64,000 bases of DNA from Nymphaea colorata (Eukaryota > Streptophyta > Magnoliopsida > Nymphaeales > Nymphaeaceae): contig NC_045138.2 in assembly GCF_008831285.2 (NCBI RefSeq), positions 6,603,205 to 6,667,204 on the forward strand. Direction: 5' to 3'. Below are positions 22,251 through 33,432 of this stretch, one piece after another; positions within the stretch are counted from its first letter, which is position 1; every line of letters begins with the position of its first letter. The position numbers and the translations under genes were made by a program. The notes below the pieces were generated by a model. The model searched no databases and was not told where the DNA came from. It was given only the letters and a program-made list of their open reading frames with translations.

Positions 22251-25106
22251 GAACTTGCTATCTGTTCAAAAATTTGTATGGATAATGATGTGTATATTGA
22301 GTTTCATCCTAACTCGTGTTTTGTTAAGGACCAAGCCGGGATGGTAGTGCAGCAAGGAATCATCGAGAATGGCCTCTACAAAATTAATTTTGCAACAAAT
22401 AAAGAGGCCATGTGTAGCAAACGAGCATCTTTGGAGACTTGGCATAAAAGACTTGGCCATCCTGCTTTTGTTACAGTTAGGCGTGTCTTAAATGATTTTG
22501 ATTTATGCTATGATAATTTGTTTCCTTCAACTTTATGTGAATAATGTCATAAGGCTAAGAGTCATAAACTCCCATTTCAAGTTGTTTCTTATAAAGCACA
22601 AAAACCTCTTGAGATTGTCTACTCTGATGTTTGGGGACCTGCCCCGATCATGAGAACAAATGGTTGTCGTTACTATGTTATTTTTGTTGATGCATATTCT
22701 AGATATATATGGTTTTATTTGCTTAAGTTGAAATCTGATGTTAGGGCTGCTTTTAAATCCTTTAAAGCACTCGCTTAAAATCATACAGGACATAAGATTA
22801 AATTCTTGCATTCTGATGGGGGTGGTGAGTACCAAAGCCTACAACCATTCTTATCCGAGAATGGCATAGAACACCAAAAGAGCTGCCCACACACTCCCGA
22901 ACAGAATGGGAATGCTGAAAGATGGCACAGGCACATCGTTGAAACTGGCCTGTCTCTTCTAGCCGAAGCAAATATTTCCAAAAATTATTGGACTTATGTT
23001 TCAATTCTGTTATATATCTTATCAACCGCATGCCCACCAAAGTTCTCAATTATCTTTCACCATTGGAAAATTTATTTCAAAAAATCCCAGATTATAATTT
23101 TCTTAAAGTCCTCGGTTGTGAATGTTATCCCCACTTAAGACCCTATGTGAATCCCAAACTTGATTTCAGATCTGAAAGATGTGTTTTTCATGGATATGTC
23201 TCTCAACACAAAGGTTACTATTGCCTGAATTTAAAAATAAAAGGATTTTTACCTCCCGCCATGTCGTTTTCAATGAAAAATCCTTTCCTTTCAAGGAAGA
23301 AAAGCTTAATGAGCAACCTGCTTCTAGTGATCAACATCCACCTCTATTTGTTCCCATTTTCTCAAACATCAACCACTCGAGAGACACCAACGATCATAGA
23401 AGTGATAATGAGAAGAACCATGCCACGTCCAACCCTCAACCAAGCCTTCCCAACCAAGATGAGCAAGTCGATTTGATACAATCTAGCTCAAATGAGAGCC
23501 ACCAAAACCAAGACCAACCTGAAAGTGCCGAACCTAGTAGTGAACCTACTAGAACCCATAGCATGACAACACGATCTCAAGTTGGTATAGTTAAGCCCAA
23601 CACTGGCTATACCGCCTATGAAACCCACTCAGCTACCAAATATCCTTTAGTCCTATCTACAACGTCAAATTTGGCTATTGAGACCGAGCGCAATACTCTT
23701 CAAGAAGCTCTTGACTGTAGAGAATGGAAAGAAGCTATGAACCTCGCTCTTCTCAAAAATCAAACTTGGAGTCTTGTACCTGTCTCTAGTGACAAACATA
23801 TTGTAGAATGCAAATGGGTCTTCAAAATCAAACGAATGGCTGATGGTTCAGTAGAAAGGTATAAAGCAAGACTTGTAGCCAAGGGATATAGCCAAAAAGA
23901 AGTGATTGATTACATTGAAACCTTCAGCCCAGTAGTCAAACCCACAACCATTAGAATAATACTCACTATTGCTTTGAGTCGCAGGTGGAAAATTAATCAA
24001 TTGGATGTCCAAAATGCTTTTCTCCATGGAACACTAGAAGAAGAAGTTTACTTGTCTCAACCCCCCGGATTTGAGGATCAGAACTATCCCAATCACGTTT
24101 GCAAGCTTCACAAAGCGCTTTATGGCTTGAAGCAAGCCCCAAGAGCTTGGTTTTCACGTCTAAGTACTTTTCTTCACAAGATGGGCTTTCAAGGAGCCAA
24201 AACAGACACCTCGCTTTTCATCTACAAGGATACAAGCACGGTCATGTACATTCTCATTTACGTGGATGACATCATATTGACAGGAAGTTCAGATATGCAC
24301 ATCCAAAAACTGATTGCCGCCTTCAAATCAGAATTTGCAATCAAAGATCTAGGAGATCTACACTTCTTGGGATTGAAGCAAAGCATTCTTCTCAAGGCTT
24401 GTTCTTATCTCAACAGAAATACATCTTGGAACTACTTAAGAAAACAAATATGGTGGGAGCAAAACCGATCTCTACACCCATGGCTACATCACCAACTTTG
24501 ACAGCACACTCAGGTTTTTCCTTCCATGATCCAAGCCTACATAGAAGCATAGTTGGAGCTTTATAGTATGCTACAATGATGAGACCAGACATATCGTTTG
24601 CAGTGAACAAAGTTTGTCAATATATGCACAATCCAACAAACATCTATTGGGCTGCCGTGAAGCGAATATTAAGATATCTAAAGCAAACCATTGACCATGG
24701 ATTAAGTCTAACACCGTGTACGGAAATGGATATCTCAGCATACAGTGATGCTGATTGGGCTGGATGCCCAGATGATAGAAAATCCACTAGCGGCTACGCA
24801 ATATTCCTTGGGGAAAATCTTGTCTCTTGGAGTTCAAAGAAGCAAAATGTAGTATCTCGCTCAAGTACTGAAGCAGAATACAAATCCATCACTAATGCAA
24901 CAGCCGAAGTTACTTGGATCAAATTTCTATTGCAAGAACTTGGAATAAAATCATCCCGAGAACCAATTCTTTGGTGTGATAACATTGGAGCCACATATCT
25001 ATCATCACATCCTGTATATCGTTATAGATGCAAGCATGTAGAAATCGATCTTCTCTTAGTTAGAGACAAGCTTGCAAAAGGAGAATTGGTCATCAAGTAC
25101 ATTTGA
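22236..25106 (+). pseudogene. Copia pol (integrase, RT, RNase H), protease deleted
   Basis: Shortly after the zinc knuckle the text jumps to PNITRNLLSVQKF, so the aspartic-protease core is missing; a frameshift follows. Pre-integrase: DNDVYIEFHPNSC and WHKRLGHP, with the CC half split by a stop before CHKAKSHKLPF. Integrase core residues remain readable: Asp in YSDVWGP, Asp in HSDGGGEY and Glu in PEQNGNAER, with a stop near 22777. RT: CKWVFKIKRMADGSVERYK, QLDVQNAFLHG, LYGLKQAPRAW and YVDD near 24262. Another shift near 24420 leads to RNase H with SDADWAGCPDDRKSTSG and SSTEAEYKS. Domain order is typical Copia. Several stops and shifts make it inactive. Confidence 0.92.
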
Positions 25107-25225
25107 ACCAAGGATCAAATTGCTGACGTCTTGACCAAACCGTTGTTAAAGCAGACACATGTAGCAATAACGCCAAAGTTAAAGGTCATCAAGTTCAATC
25201 TCAACCCTATCAAAGACAGGATGAG

Positions 25226-25629
25226 ATTGACGAGGGGTGTTAACGAAAATGATGAAAACAGCCTAACAGCTCTCTCCACAATAGAAAGTGGATCAACAGC
25301 TCTCTCCATAGAAGGCAATACTGTTGACGAAAACAACACAACAACAATGAAGGAAACAAAGCATGATTTCCTATTGAAGACGACTATGAAGGGAAACAAA
25401 ATCCTGTCATTGAAAGAGACGTTGAACTCTCCAACGTCTAGAATCAATGTATAAAATCAAAGTCAGGAAATCTGTAAAGAAGAGAGAGTTGAAAAATCAA
25501 AAATATAGAAGACCATCATTCTGTGGACGTAGATCAATATATGATCGAACCACGTATGATCGAACCACGTAACTCGCCTTGCATTTTTGTCGTGTGTTAA
25601 ATTCCTTCTTCGTTTTGGAAATTCTTTTA
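25226..25629 (+). mobile_element. Copia polypurine tract and second LTR
   Basis: Purine tract GACGAGGGG immediately precedes TGTTAACG at 25238. The LTR runs to about 25629, where a second TGGTATCAGAG primer site follows. It therefore serves both as 3' LTR of the element to its left and as 5' LTR of the fragment to its right. Confidence 0.88.
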
Positions 25630-26042
25630 TGGTATCAGAGCCATCGCTACATCATTGAGGATCAACTTCTGTCATGACGTCTTCTTCAAACAACAACACA
25701 CGACGAAATCAGATGGGCAATGGTATGGAAACTCCCTCTTTTTATTTACTGCAACACCCAAATCATTTGCAACTCTCTCTCGGCATCAAATTGAACACTG
25801 AAAATTATCTGGTATGCGAATCTCAATTCACACCCATACTCATGTCATGTGATCTGATGGGGTTTGTTGATGGAACGAAACCCGCACCAGAAAAATACAA
25901 GTCTGGCATGACAGAAATAAGCCAAGACTATCGCAATTGTTTACGACAAGATCAAATCCTTCTATGTTGGATCAAGTCGTCATTATCTGAAAATGTTCAT
26001 GCGCAGATTATTGGATTGAAAACCTCGGCAGAGGTTCTGTAG
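25630..26042 (+). pseudogene. Second Copia gag fragment after the shared LTR
   Basis: Primer site, leader and a gag start (ATG at 25674) closely matching 21304 onward, open for about 122 codons and without the first stop of the other copy. It breaks off inside gag near 26036. The next element starts at 26059. This is a truncated second unit of the same family. Confidence 0.88.
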
Positions 26043-26058
26043 GGAAAAGAAAGCTCAA

Positions 26059-26890
26059 TGTTATCACCCCAAACTTTTTCAAAAAGACAATATTCTATTT
26101 ACATCCAAACAAGATTCTCAGTTATTTGGATTTAAATTTTAGACCCTAAGATCAATCCTAGACCCAACACAAATTCATGACTATTCGATCCAAAACGAAT
26201 CCCTAGTCCAAGTCCAAATGCATGATTACAATTCAAATGCGAGATTCAAATACAAAATCCAACTCTCGGATCTTTATTCATGCCACTCGCCAACGCGCTA
26301 GGTGCTCACGACAGCAATAGAACCGCGATTAAATAAATTTCATTTCTTCATTTATGTGGTTGTTATATTGCTTTACTCATTGTTTATGCTTGAGATGATG
26401 CTTATGCACGATGTATTAATTTTTCTTAATTAATGAGAAAATACATGGTGAAAATGAGTGTTTGGGTTGGGATATTTTCATTGTTATGTTGATTTTTTAG
26501 GTTGGGATTTATGGAACCCAAGAAAGCCCTTCACAAATATGTACATGTTAAAATGCATCTTTATATCATTATCATGTTTAGTTTCTTTCTTAATCACCCT
26601 ATTAGGAACTCCAATGAGTGCTTTATTACGTTGTTTGATTTCCTTCCATTCCAAATAGTAGAAGAAATGTATTCTTTTGTAACAAACAATCATGGTTTTA
26701 TGTTCATGTATAAAAATGTTTGGAATCAAGCTTTTAAAAGATTTTTTGAAAGCAAGAACCCTCTTAATGAGACCTTGAAGACTTAGCCTAGGCTCCTGCA
26801 TGAATCCAAGTTCCTCTCCGGCCTATATAAAAAAATTGAAGCCGGATATTTCTCAAAATATTTTTTTGGGTGTTGTTCTTCAATACCATG
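26059..26890 (+). mobile_element. Truncated LTR, family L, copy d
   Basis: Begins TGTTATCACCCCAAAC and shares with copies b and c the landmarks TTGGGTTGGGAT, ACATGTTAAAATGCAT, GACCTTGAAGACTTAG and CTCCGGCCTATATAAA. The U3 repeat block and leader are deleted relative to copy b. No purine tract precedes it, so it is a solo or rearranged LTR. Confidence 0.65.
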
Positions 26891-28110
<1,220 letters not shown>

Positions 28111-28119
28111 GTGGGCAGC

Positions 28120-28700
28120 CTGGTCTTTATTTTTATTCTTGCTTTGTTTTTTTTTTCTTTTCCTTCCATTTTCTTGGAGCCGGTTTCAATTAATTTCATC
28201 TTCATGAAAAAAAATTTAAAATTATGGAATCATAATTGCATCTCTTAGGATAGAATCACAATTCCAAAATTCTAATTCGAGGATGAGCATATAATTTTGG
28301 AATTAAAATTTTTTGTTGGATAACATAGTTCTCATGTCATAAAAAATGAAAATTTAATTTTAAAATTCCACAATTTTGGTCTGATCATCAAACACCCTCA
28401 AGCTTCACTGCGGATGTACAAATAGATGTGCAGTTCTCAAAATTAAATTATTTGCCATTGAAGAACAACTACTTTCTTTGGGTTTACCAATTAAGTTAGG
28501 GTTGAATTTACTAGTTCAACATCAAATGCTTAAAGGCCATTTTCAAGAATGAATGTTGTTGAAACTTACGTGTATGTAGAAGGGAGAGATAAATGAATGA
28601 GTCATATTTTTTATTATCAATTGATTTGAGAACCCGAAAAGTAGACAATATTGATTATAGAACTTCATATTAAAATAGTTTGATTTGGGCAAGTCATGTC
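28120..28700 (-). repeat. Dispersed repeat Q, long copy 2 (inverted)
   Basis: Inverted match to 42110-42720, including TGAAATTAATTTCATC-like text, the variable AT block, and GAGAACTGCACATC. Forms a widely spaced inverted repeat with copy 3. Part of it (ATCAAACACCCTCAAGC) resembles the MITE-like termini seen in NLR tails. Confidence 0.65.
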
Positions 28701-28754
28701 TAGCTTATAAGTTTTCTCCATGACAATTACATTTACAAAATGAGTAGAGAATCT

Positions 28755-29460
28755 ACAAAAGATAGGAATGGGCTTCGCTGCAGGTGATAGGTGATAGGGA
28801 TGAGTCTTTGGGCCTCGCTTCAGGTGATGGGATGAATCTATAAATGAGTGTAGAGAATCCAGGGGAGCTTAGAGAGAGAACCCTCTTTCTTGAAAGGCAC
28901 AACAACAAAATCGGCCATTAGCCACAGCCAAGCTGTGGCTAATAGGCCTCAAAGTGTTTTCAGCCAGCCTGCTTCCCCTGCCCACTAGATAAGGGAGCTG
29001 TGGTTATAGCCTTAGTGGCTGTTGGGTTTGGCAAGGTAGAGACCGTGGCGGTTATGCGTATCAAACACTTTTAACAGCCACAATGAACACCGTGGCTGTT
29101 ATATGAAACAATTTGCATTATGCATAGAAATGACCTTGGCCATTGAGGGTGCTTCATATATATCAACTATAAATTTGAATTTCAAACATAAAAATTTCTA
29201 CAACCTTTGTTTCATAATAATCTTTATAAATATTTGATACAATCTAAAATATGAAAAAAATCCATATTGAAACCACCAACAGCAGATGTTGAATTCATTC
29301 TCCCTCTTTCACTAAATTGACACCACCAATATCATCATAAGCTCCAGGTGGTAGGAATGAAACTTTGGGCCTCGCTCCAGGTGATAGGAATGACCCCAGA
29401 GGCAAGGGAATGGGGAGCCTTTGGGCCTCGCTCTAGATCATTGGGATGAATCCTTTGCTT
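28755..29460. repeat. Scattered 25-bp repeat GGGCCTCGCTCCAGGTGATA
   Basis: About five copies of TTTGGGCCTCGCT(C/T)CAGGTG-like text at roughly 28757, 28805, 29340, 29373 and 29418, in two groups either side of the CACTA-like remnant. Function unknown. Confidence 0.6.
28897..29110. mobile_element. CACTA-type transposon end (remnant)
   Basis: CACAACAACAAAATCGGCC at 28897 resembles a CACTA terminus (CACTACAA...) with one base changed. It is followed by subterminal repeats typical of such elements: copies of GTGGCTGTTA and its complement, a perfect 12-bp-arm hairpin at 28917-28943 and a 10-bp-arm hairpin at 29072-29101. The opposite end was not found, so this is a remnant. The assignment is inference from terminal style. 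Confidence 0.5.
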
Positions 29461-29497
29461 GTTTAGAAGGGCCAAGAAATACTTGGAGTTCGAACAA

Positions 29498-31445
29498 AAA
29501 GAAAACAGGCAAAAATTATGATTTCCCAGTCACTCATCGGCCATTGAACTACTACAATATATGGCCAAGCCAATTATCTTAAAAAACAAAGAAATGCGCA
29601 TAAGGCCCAAAAACCTACAATATATCGCTTGTAATGTACAAAACACTTGCAAAGCATAGGGCTTTACTCATGACGTGAGGTGGGCCTAGATTAGTCAGTT
29701 GGGGCCATTGCCGGACCTGGCCGAGCCTGTCAGGCTGGCTGGAGCAGGCCTTGCTGGTGGGTCAGGCCGAGACTGACAGTCTGGCTGGAGTTGCCTTGCC
29801 GGTGCGGCCAGGCTAGGCCGGGTCAGGCCCTACAGGGACCTCGCTGGCCAGTGCACGGCCTGGCCAGGTCCTTCAAGAAGGCATTTTCTGATTATTGTCA
29901 CAAAAATATGGCTTTTTGGAAAAATATAAAATATTTTGACAAAATCAAGTGCATTTCGGAAATTCAATGACATCTTGGGAACATTTAAGGGTATTTTTGA
30001 GGATTTTGAACGGAAAATTAATGGTTTGGAAATTACCGTGTTGTCTCGATCCTTGGACCTGAAAAGGCTCTGTGACTTGGATTTGGATATGAACTAGATC
30101 CAAATAGTAAGCCAGGGCAACAATGGAATTTTTTAGTTGGAAATGGATACAAGCAATGGATATGGTCTAGAAATGCACCTAAAGTTCAGATCTGGACTGG
30201 ATTTGGATCAAAATCTCTGAATTGATCTAGAATCACAGTTTTGGATTTGAATCTCAGATTCGGATCTGAAATTGCAAATTTGGATGTTAATCTCATATTT
30301 GGATCAAAATCTCTGAATTGATCTAGAATCACCTAAAGTTCAGATCTGGACTGGATTTGGATCAAAATCTCTGAATTGATCTAGAATCACAGTTTTGGAT
30401 TTGAATCTCAGATTCGGATCTGAAATTGCAGATTTGGATGTTAATCTCATATTTGGATCTGGATTGAGTATAAAATATGGAGTTGGATCTATATTTGAAT
30501 CCAGAACGAGGATTTTGATCCGGACAAGAATATGGATATAGATTTTGGATCTTAAATCCAGATCGGCACTAAATTGCCGCCAAGGCTCATAATTGGAGTG
30601 GGTTTGAAGTTGGACTTGGGTCTGGATTCTCTGAAATTCTATTTGGGATCTAAGTTTGAATCTAAGGCTTTGCTTTGGATCCTAAAGCTAGAATTTGGAT
30701 ATGAAACCTTATCTAGGGATCTGGTTTGGATCTATGGCTGGGATTTGGATCTAGATGTAGATCTAGGGCTTTTGTGATGGGACGCTATATGAGTTTTTGG
30801 ACTGGGTCTATATCTGAATTTGGATATTGGGGTTGGGCTTTGGTGGAAAGTTCGGAATTAAATCCAAGTGAGCCCCAAATAGAGTTGACCATCAAATTGA
30901 ACGAGAAGTTTATGAATATTATGGGAAATTGAAGTGTTTGAGACCAAAAATCTTTGATGTTGGTTGTAAATTCAGCATAAAATGCTTGAAAAAAAAAACA
31001 GTCTGAATAGTTTTTTTAAAAAGTTGTGCTGATTACATGTTTGATATATAAATCCAGGCTTATAAATCCAGGCTTGCCTTGTAGAGTGTGTTAGACAAGC
31101 AGGGAATCTAATTCCTCTCTTGTGAATACTTCACTTAGTAAAAAGTTGATATTGCAAAGCACTTTTGGATGGGAGGAAACTGAGGACGTACCTGAAACCC
31201 CAAGAAATTGATGGAAGAAAGCTTGGTTATTTTTAGGATGAAATCTCCTCCGCTTCCTCTCTCGCTGCCGGGTTCAGGATTGGATTGCAAAAGGACTCAG
31301 GTGGGGAGTGGTATGCCAGTCAACTTCAGTACCAAACATTCACTATTTGCAATTTAGAAGTATAACTGACTACTAGACTTTTATGAAAATGAAACTGACT
31401 ACTTGACTTTTACATCAGGCCGGCAGTGCGACCAGCAAATGGAGA
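29498..31445 (+). repeat. Dispersed repeat R, copy 2
   Basis: Long match to 19425-20870. It differs by an internal tandem duplication of about 154 bp at about 30178-30485 (starting AAAGTTCAGATCTGGACTGG). Frames of 67-68 codons within it are not supported. Confidence 0.65.
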
Positions 31446-31534
31446 TTGGGAATACAATTGAGGATAAAAGCTGCTCTCGTTTTAGACATGGCTCTCATAT
31501 CTTCTTATGCAGATGTGGAATCGATTAAATCATG

Positions 31535-31790
31535 GACCAATTTCAAGTATTGCTAATTGACAAGTTGGAGCAGGTTACCCCATGTGATGTCTGCCATGCA
31601 GCCTTAAAATTAACCTTCAACCTAAGAGTCCTGTGGCTACAACAATTAGATTTTTCAGGGATTCATCTCTCTTTAATTTCTTTCTTAAAATCTTACTTTC
31701 TTTGGTTAATCTTTATCTCCTTTTGTCTTTATGATTTCTCTCTCTCTTCAATTTGCCTCTTCAAATCTCCCTTTCTCATAGAATCAAGCC
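31535..31790 (-). repeat. Tail module X remnant with short CT-rich stub
   Basis: CAATTTCAAGTATTGCTAAT through CCTAAGAGTCCTGTGGCT matches 13610-13740. A short C/T-rich stretch (about 31670-31775) is all that is left of an array here. Confidence 0.6.
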
Positions 31791-31849
31791 CAAGGGAAGA
31801 TTTGGAAGTGTGATGCTCTGCCACGTGCAAAGAGGTTATGTTTTCTAGC

Positions 31850-32240
31850 AGTTGTTGGGAAGTAGTTAACTTTAGACATGCTGAAATATTTTGGAATTAT
31901 TATGCAAATAGAGGTATGATTAATACTGAGGATGAAGAAAATATTGACTATCTATTTGTAAAATGTAAGGTGGTCGTAAGCACTTGGAGATGACTAACTA
32001 ATAGATTTAATGTGGCTTGGAAACAAAAGAGTTCAGTCAAAGAGCTCTGGATAGGGTGGTGGAAGAAGCCCTTTAAGAATACATGGGGAAGGAGATGTTG
32101 GGAACTAGCATTCCTTACAGCCATCCAGAATATTTGGACATTTTTCTTCATAATCTGCAGATCTGTGTCAGAAATGATCTAAATGATTGCATCGGGGAGG
32201 ATATTATGCAATTGTCTTGCAACTCTAAATTTGTGTTGAA
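31850..32240 (+). pseudogene. LINE ORF2 C-terminal fragment (zf-RVT domain)
   Basis: Plus-strand text HAEIFWNYYANRGM, EENIDYLFVKCKVV, a stop, then SVKELWIGWWKKPFKNTW and IQNIWTFFFI. This is the layout of the zinc-binding region at the end of plant L1-type reverse transcriptases (EENxDHLFxxC ... WW ... xxIWxxR). At least two stops; dead. A shorter copy lies at 39752-39910. Confidence 0.7.
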
Positions 32241-32299
32241 GGTGTAGTGACCACTTATTTATATCTGTTGTGCCCCATTAAAAATGAGAATTTCTATAA

Positions 32300-32337
32300 C
32301 AGTGCCCTACAGCTAAAAATTTCCGGCTCCGCCACTG
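32300..32337. mobile_element. hAT-type terminal inverted repeat remnant
   Basis: Reverse complement reads CAGTGGCGGAGCCGGAAATT, a terminus style common to Tip100-like hAT elements. The same end is at 37785-37820. Only one end is present at each site. In the sister segment at 39.9 kb different DNA stands here. Confidence 0.45.
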
Positions 32338-32339
32338 GT

Positions 32340-33183
32340 TTAGCATATATATTTCATATTAAGAGGTTGAAGAATTCTTTAGGGCGTGTTTGATAGTCTC
32401 AGATCTGATCGTAAGGATCAAATGGTATCAACTCACACAGAGAGGGTGGGGGGAGCATCTTGATTATATCAAATGACATTTTAAAAAAAACTGGGTTTTT
32501 TAAATTCCTAGCAGTCTTGCATCAAAATCTTCATGCAATAGCTTCTTTATCTATTAGGTTTGTTAAGGGCAAGTTACAATTTGAAGGGCATAGGCTTCCA
32601 AAATTAGTCCGAAACAAATCTCCCCTCTTTCCGTTGATTATATATCTATTGAGAAGATTGTAAACTAACAAATTTCCTCTTTAATACAACTCAGTCAAAA
32701 ATTCATCAGCAAGTACCTTTTTCTCATGTGTTCCTGTAGAGTATATAGGCTCACCACAGTCCAAATTAAGTGGTGGGCAGGTTAAACTTCCAATGCCCAC
32801 TGATAGGTTTTTTCCTTCTTAAAAACTTAGCAGATATAAATTAAAGAAAAGGGGAGACCTGCCATAGGTTTAACTTCTGAAGGGGTCTATAGACACAAAT
32901 AATTGTTTACTTGGTTCAACCATCATTAACCAAGTGCTTATATATATATACATATATATATATATATAGAAAGAGAGAGAGAGAGAGGATAATTAAATGG
33001 TGACACTAACTTTTTAGGTTCACCCAGTCATCTAACTAAGGCCAAGTGATTCAATATGATAACGATTAAGAGAAAAAAAATGATGGACATTTTTGTTATC
33101 TACTATAAGTTTATATCTTTTTCTCTATGTTTTCTCCCAACTATCTATTTGTTGGTGAGTAAGGGTCATCATTAACTCACTTA

Positions 33184-33270
<87 letters not shown>

Positions 33271-33355
33271 CACACACACACACAAATAATACTGCACAAA
33301 TTAACATTATCTCTTGCGAAATTTTATGGAGCCGGAAAAATCCACCACCTAGATT
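32340..33355 (+). repeat. Duplicated segment S, copy A (left part)
   Basis: Matches 40065-41690 in blocks (AGCATATATATTTCATATTA, CTTCATGCAATAGCTTCTTT, GCAGGTTAAACTTCC, TTGGTTCAACCATCATTA). Sister B carries extra sequence, including a MITE at 40117-40434; A has only its left end near 32385. Noncoding. Confidence 0.7.
33184..33284. repeat. (CT)n-(TA)n-(CA)n compound microsatellite
   Basis: About 25 bases CT, 52 bases TA and 23 bases CA in one run. The equivalent place in segment copies B (41560-41594) and C (50850-50928) also carries CT then TA, so the tract is an old part of the segment that has changed length. Confidence 0.95.
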
Positions 33356-33429
33356 GATTGCCATTCATTTCCCATCCACCATTTTTGTTCGGTTGGACCA
33401 CTGCCCAGCAAAAGCAACATCTGAAACCA
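33356..33429 (+). repeat. Left copy of duplicated target flanking LTR fragment
   Basis: ATTGCCATTCATTTCCCATC through AGCAACATCTGAAACCATAC recurs at 36596-36683 in the same orientation. It lacks about 15-20 bases present in the right copy. The two copies exactly bracket the family-L fragment. Confidence 0.8.
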
Positions 33430-33432
33430 TAC

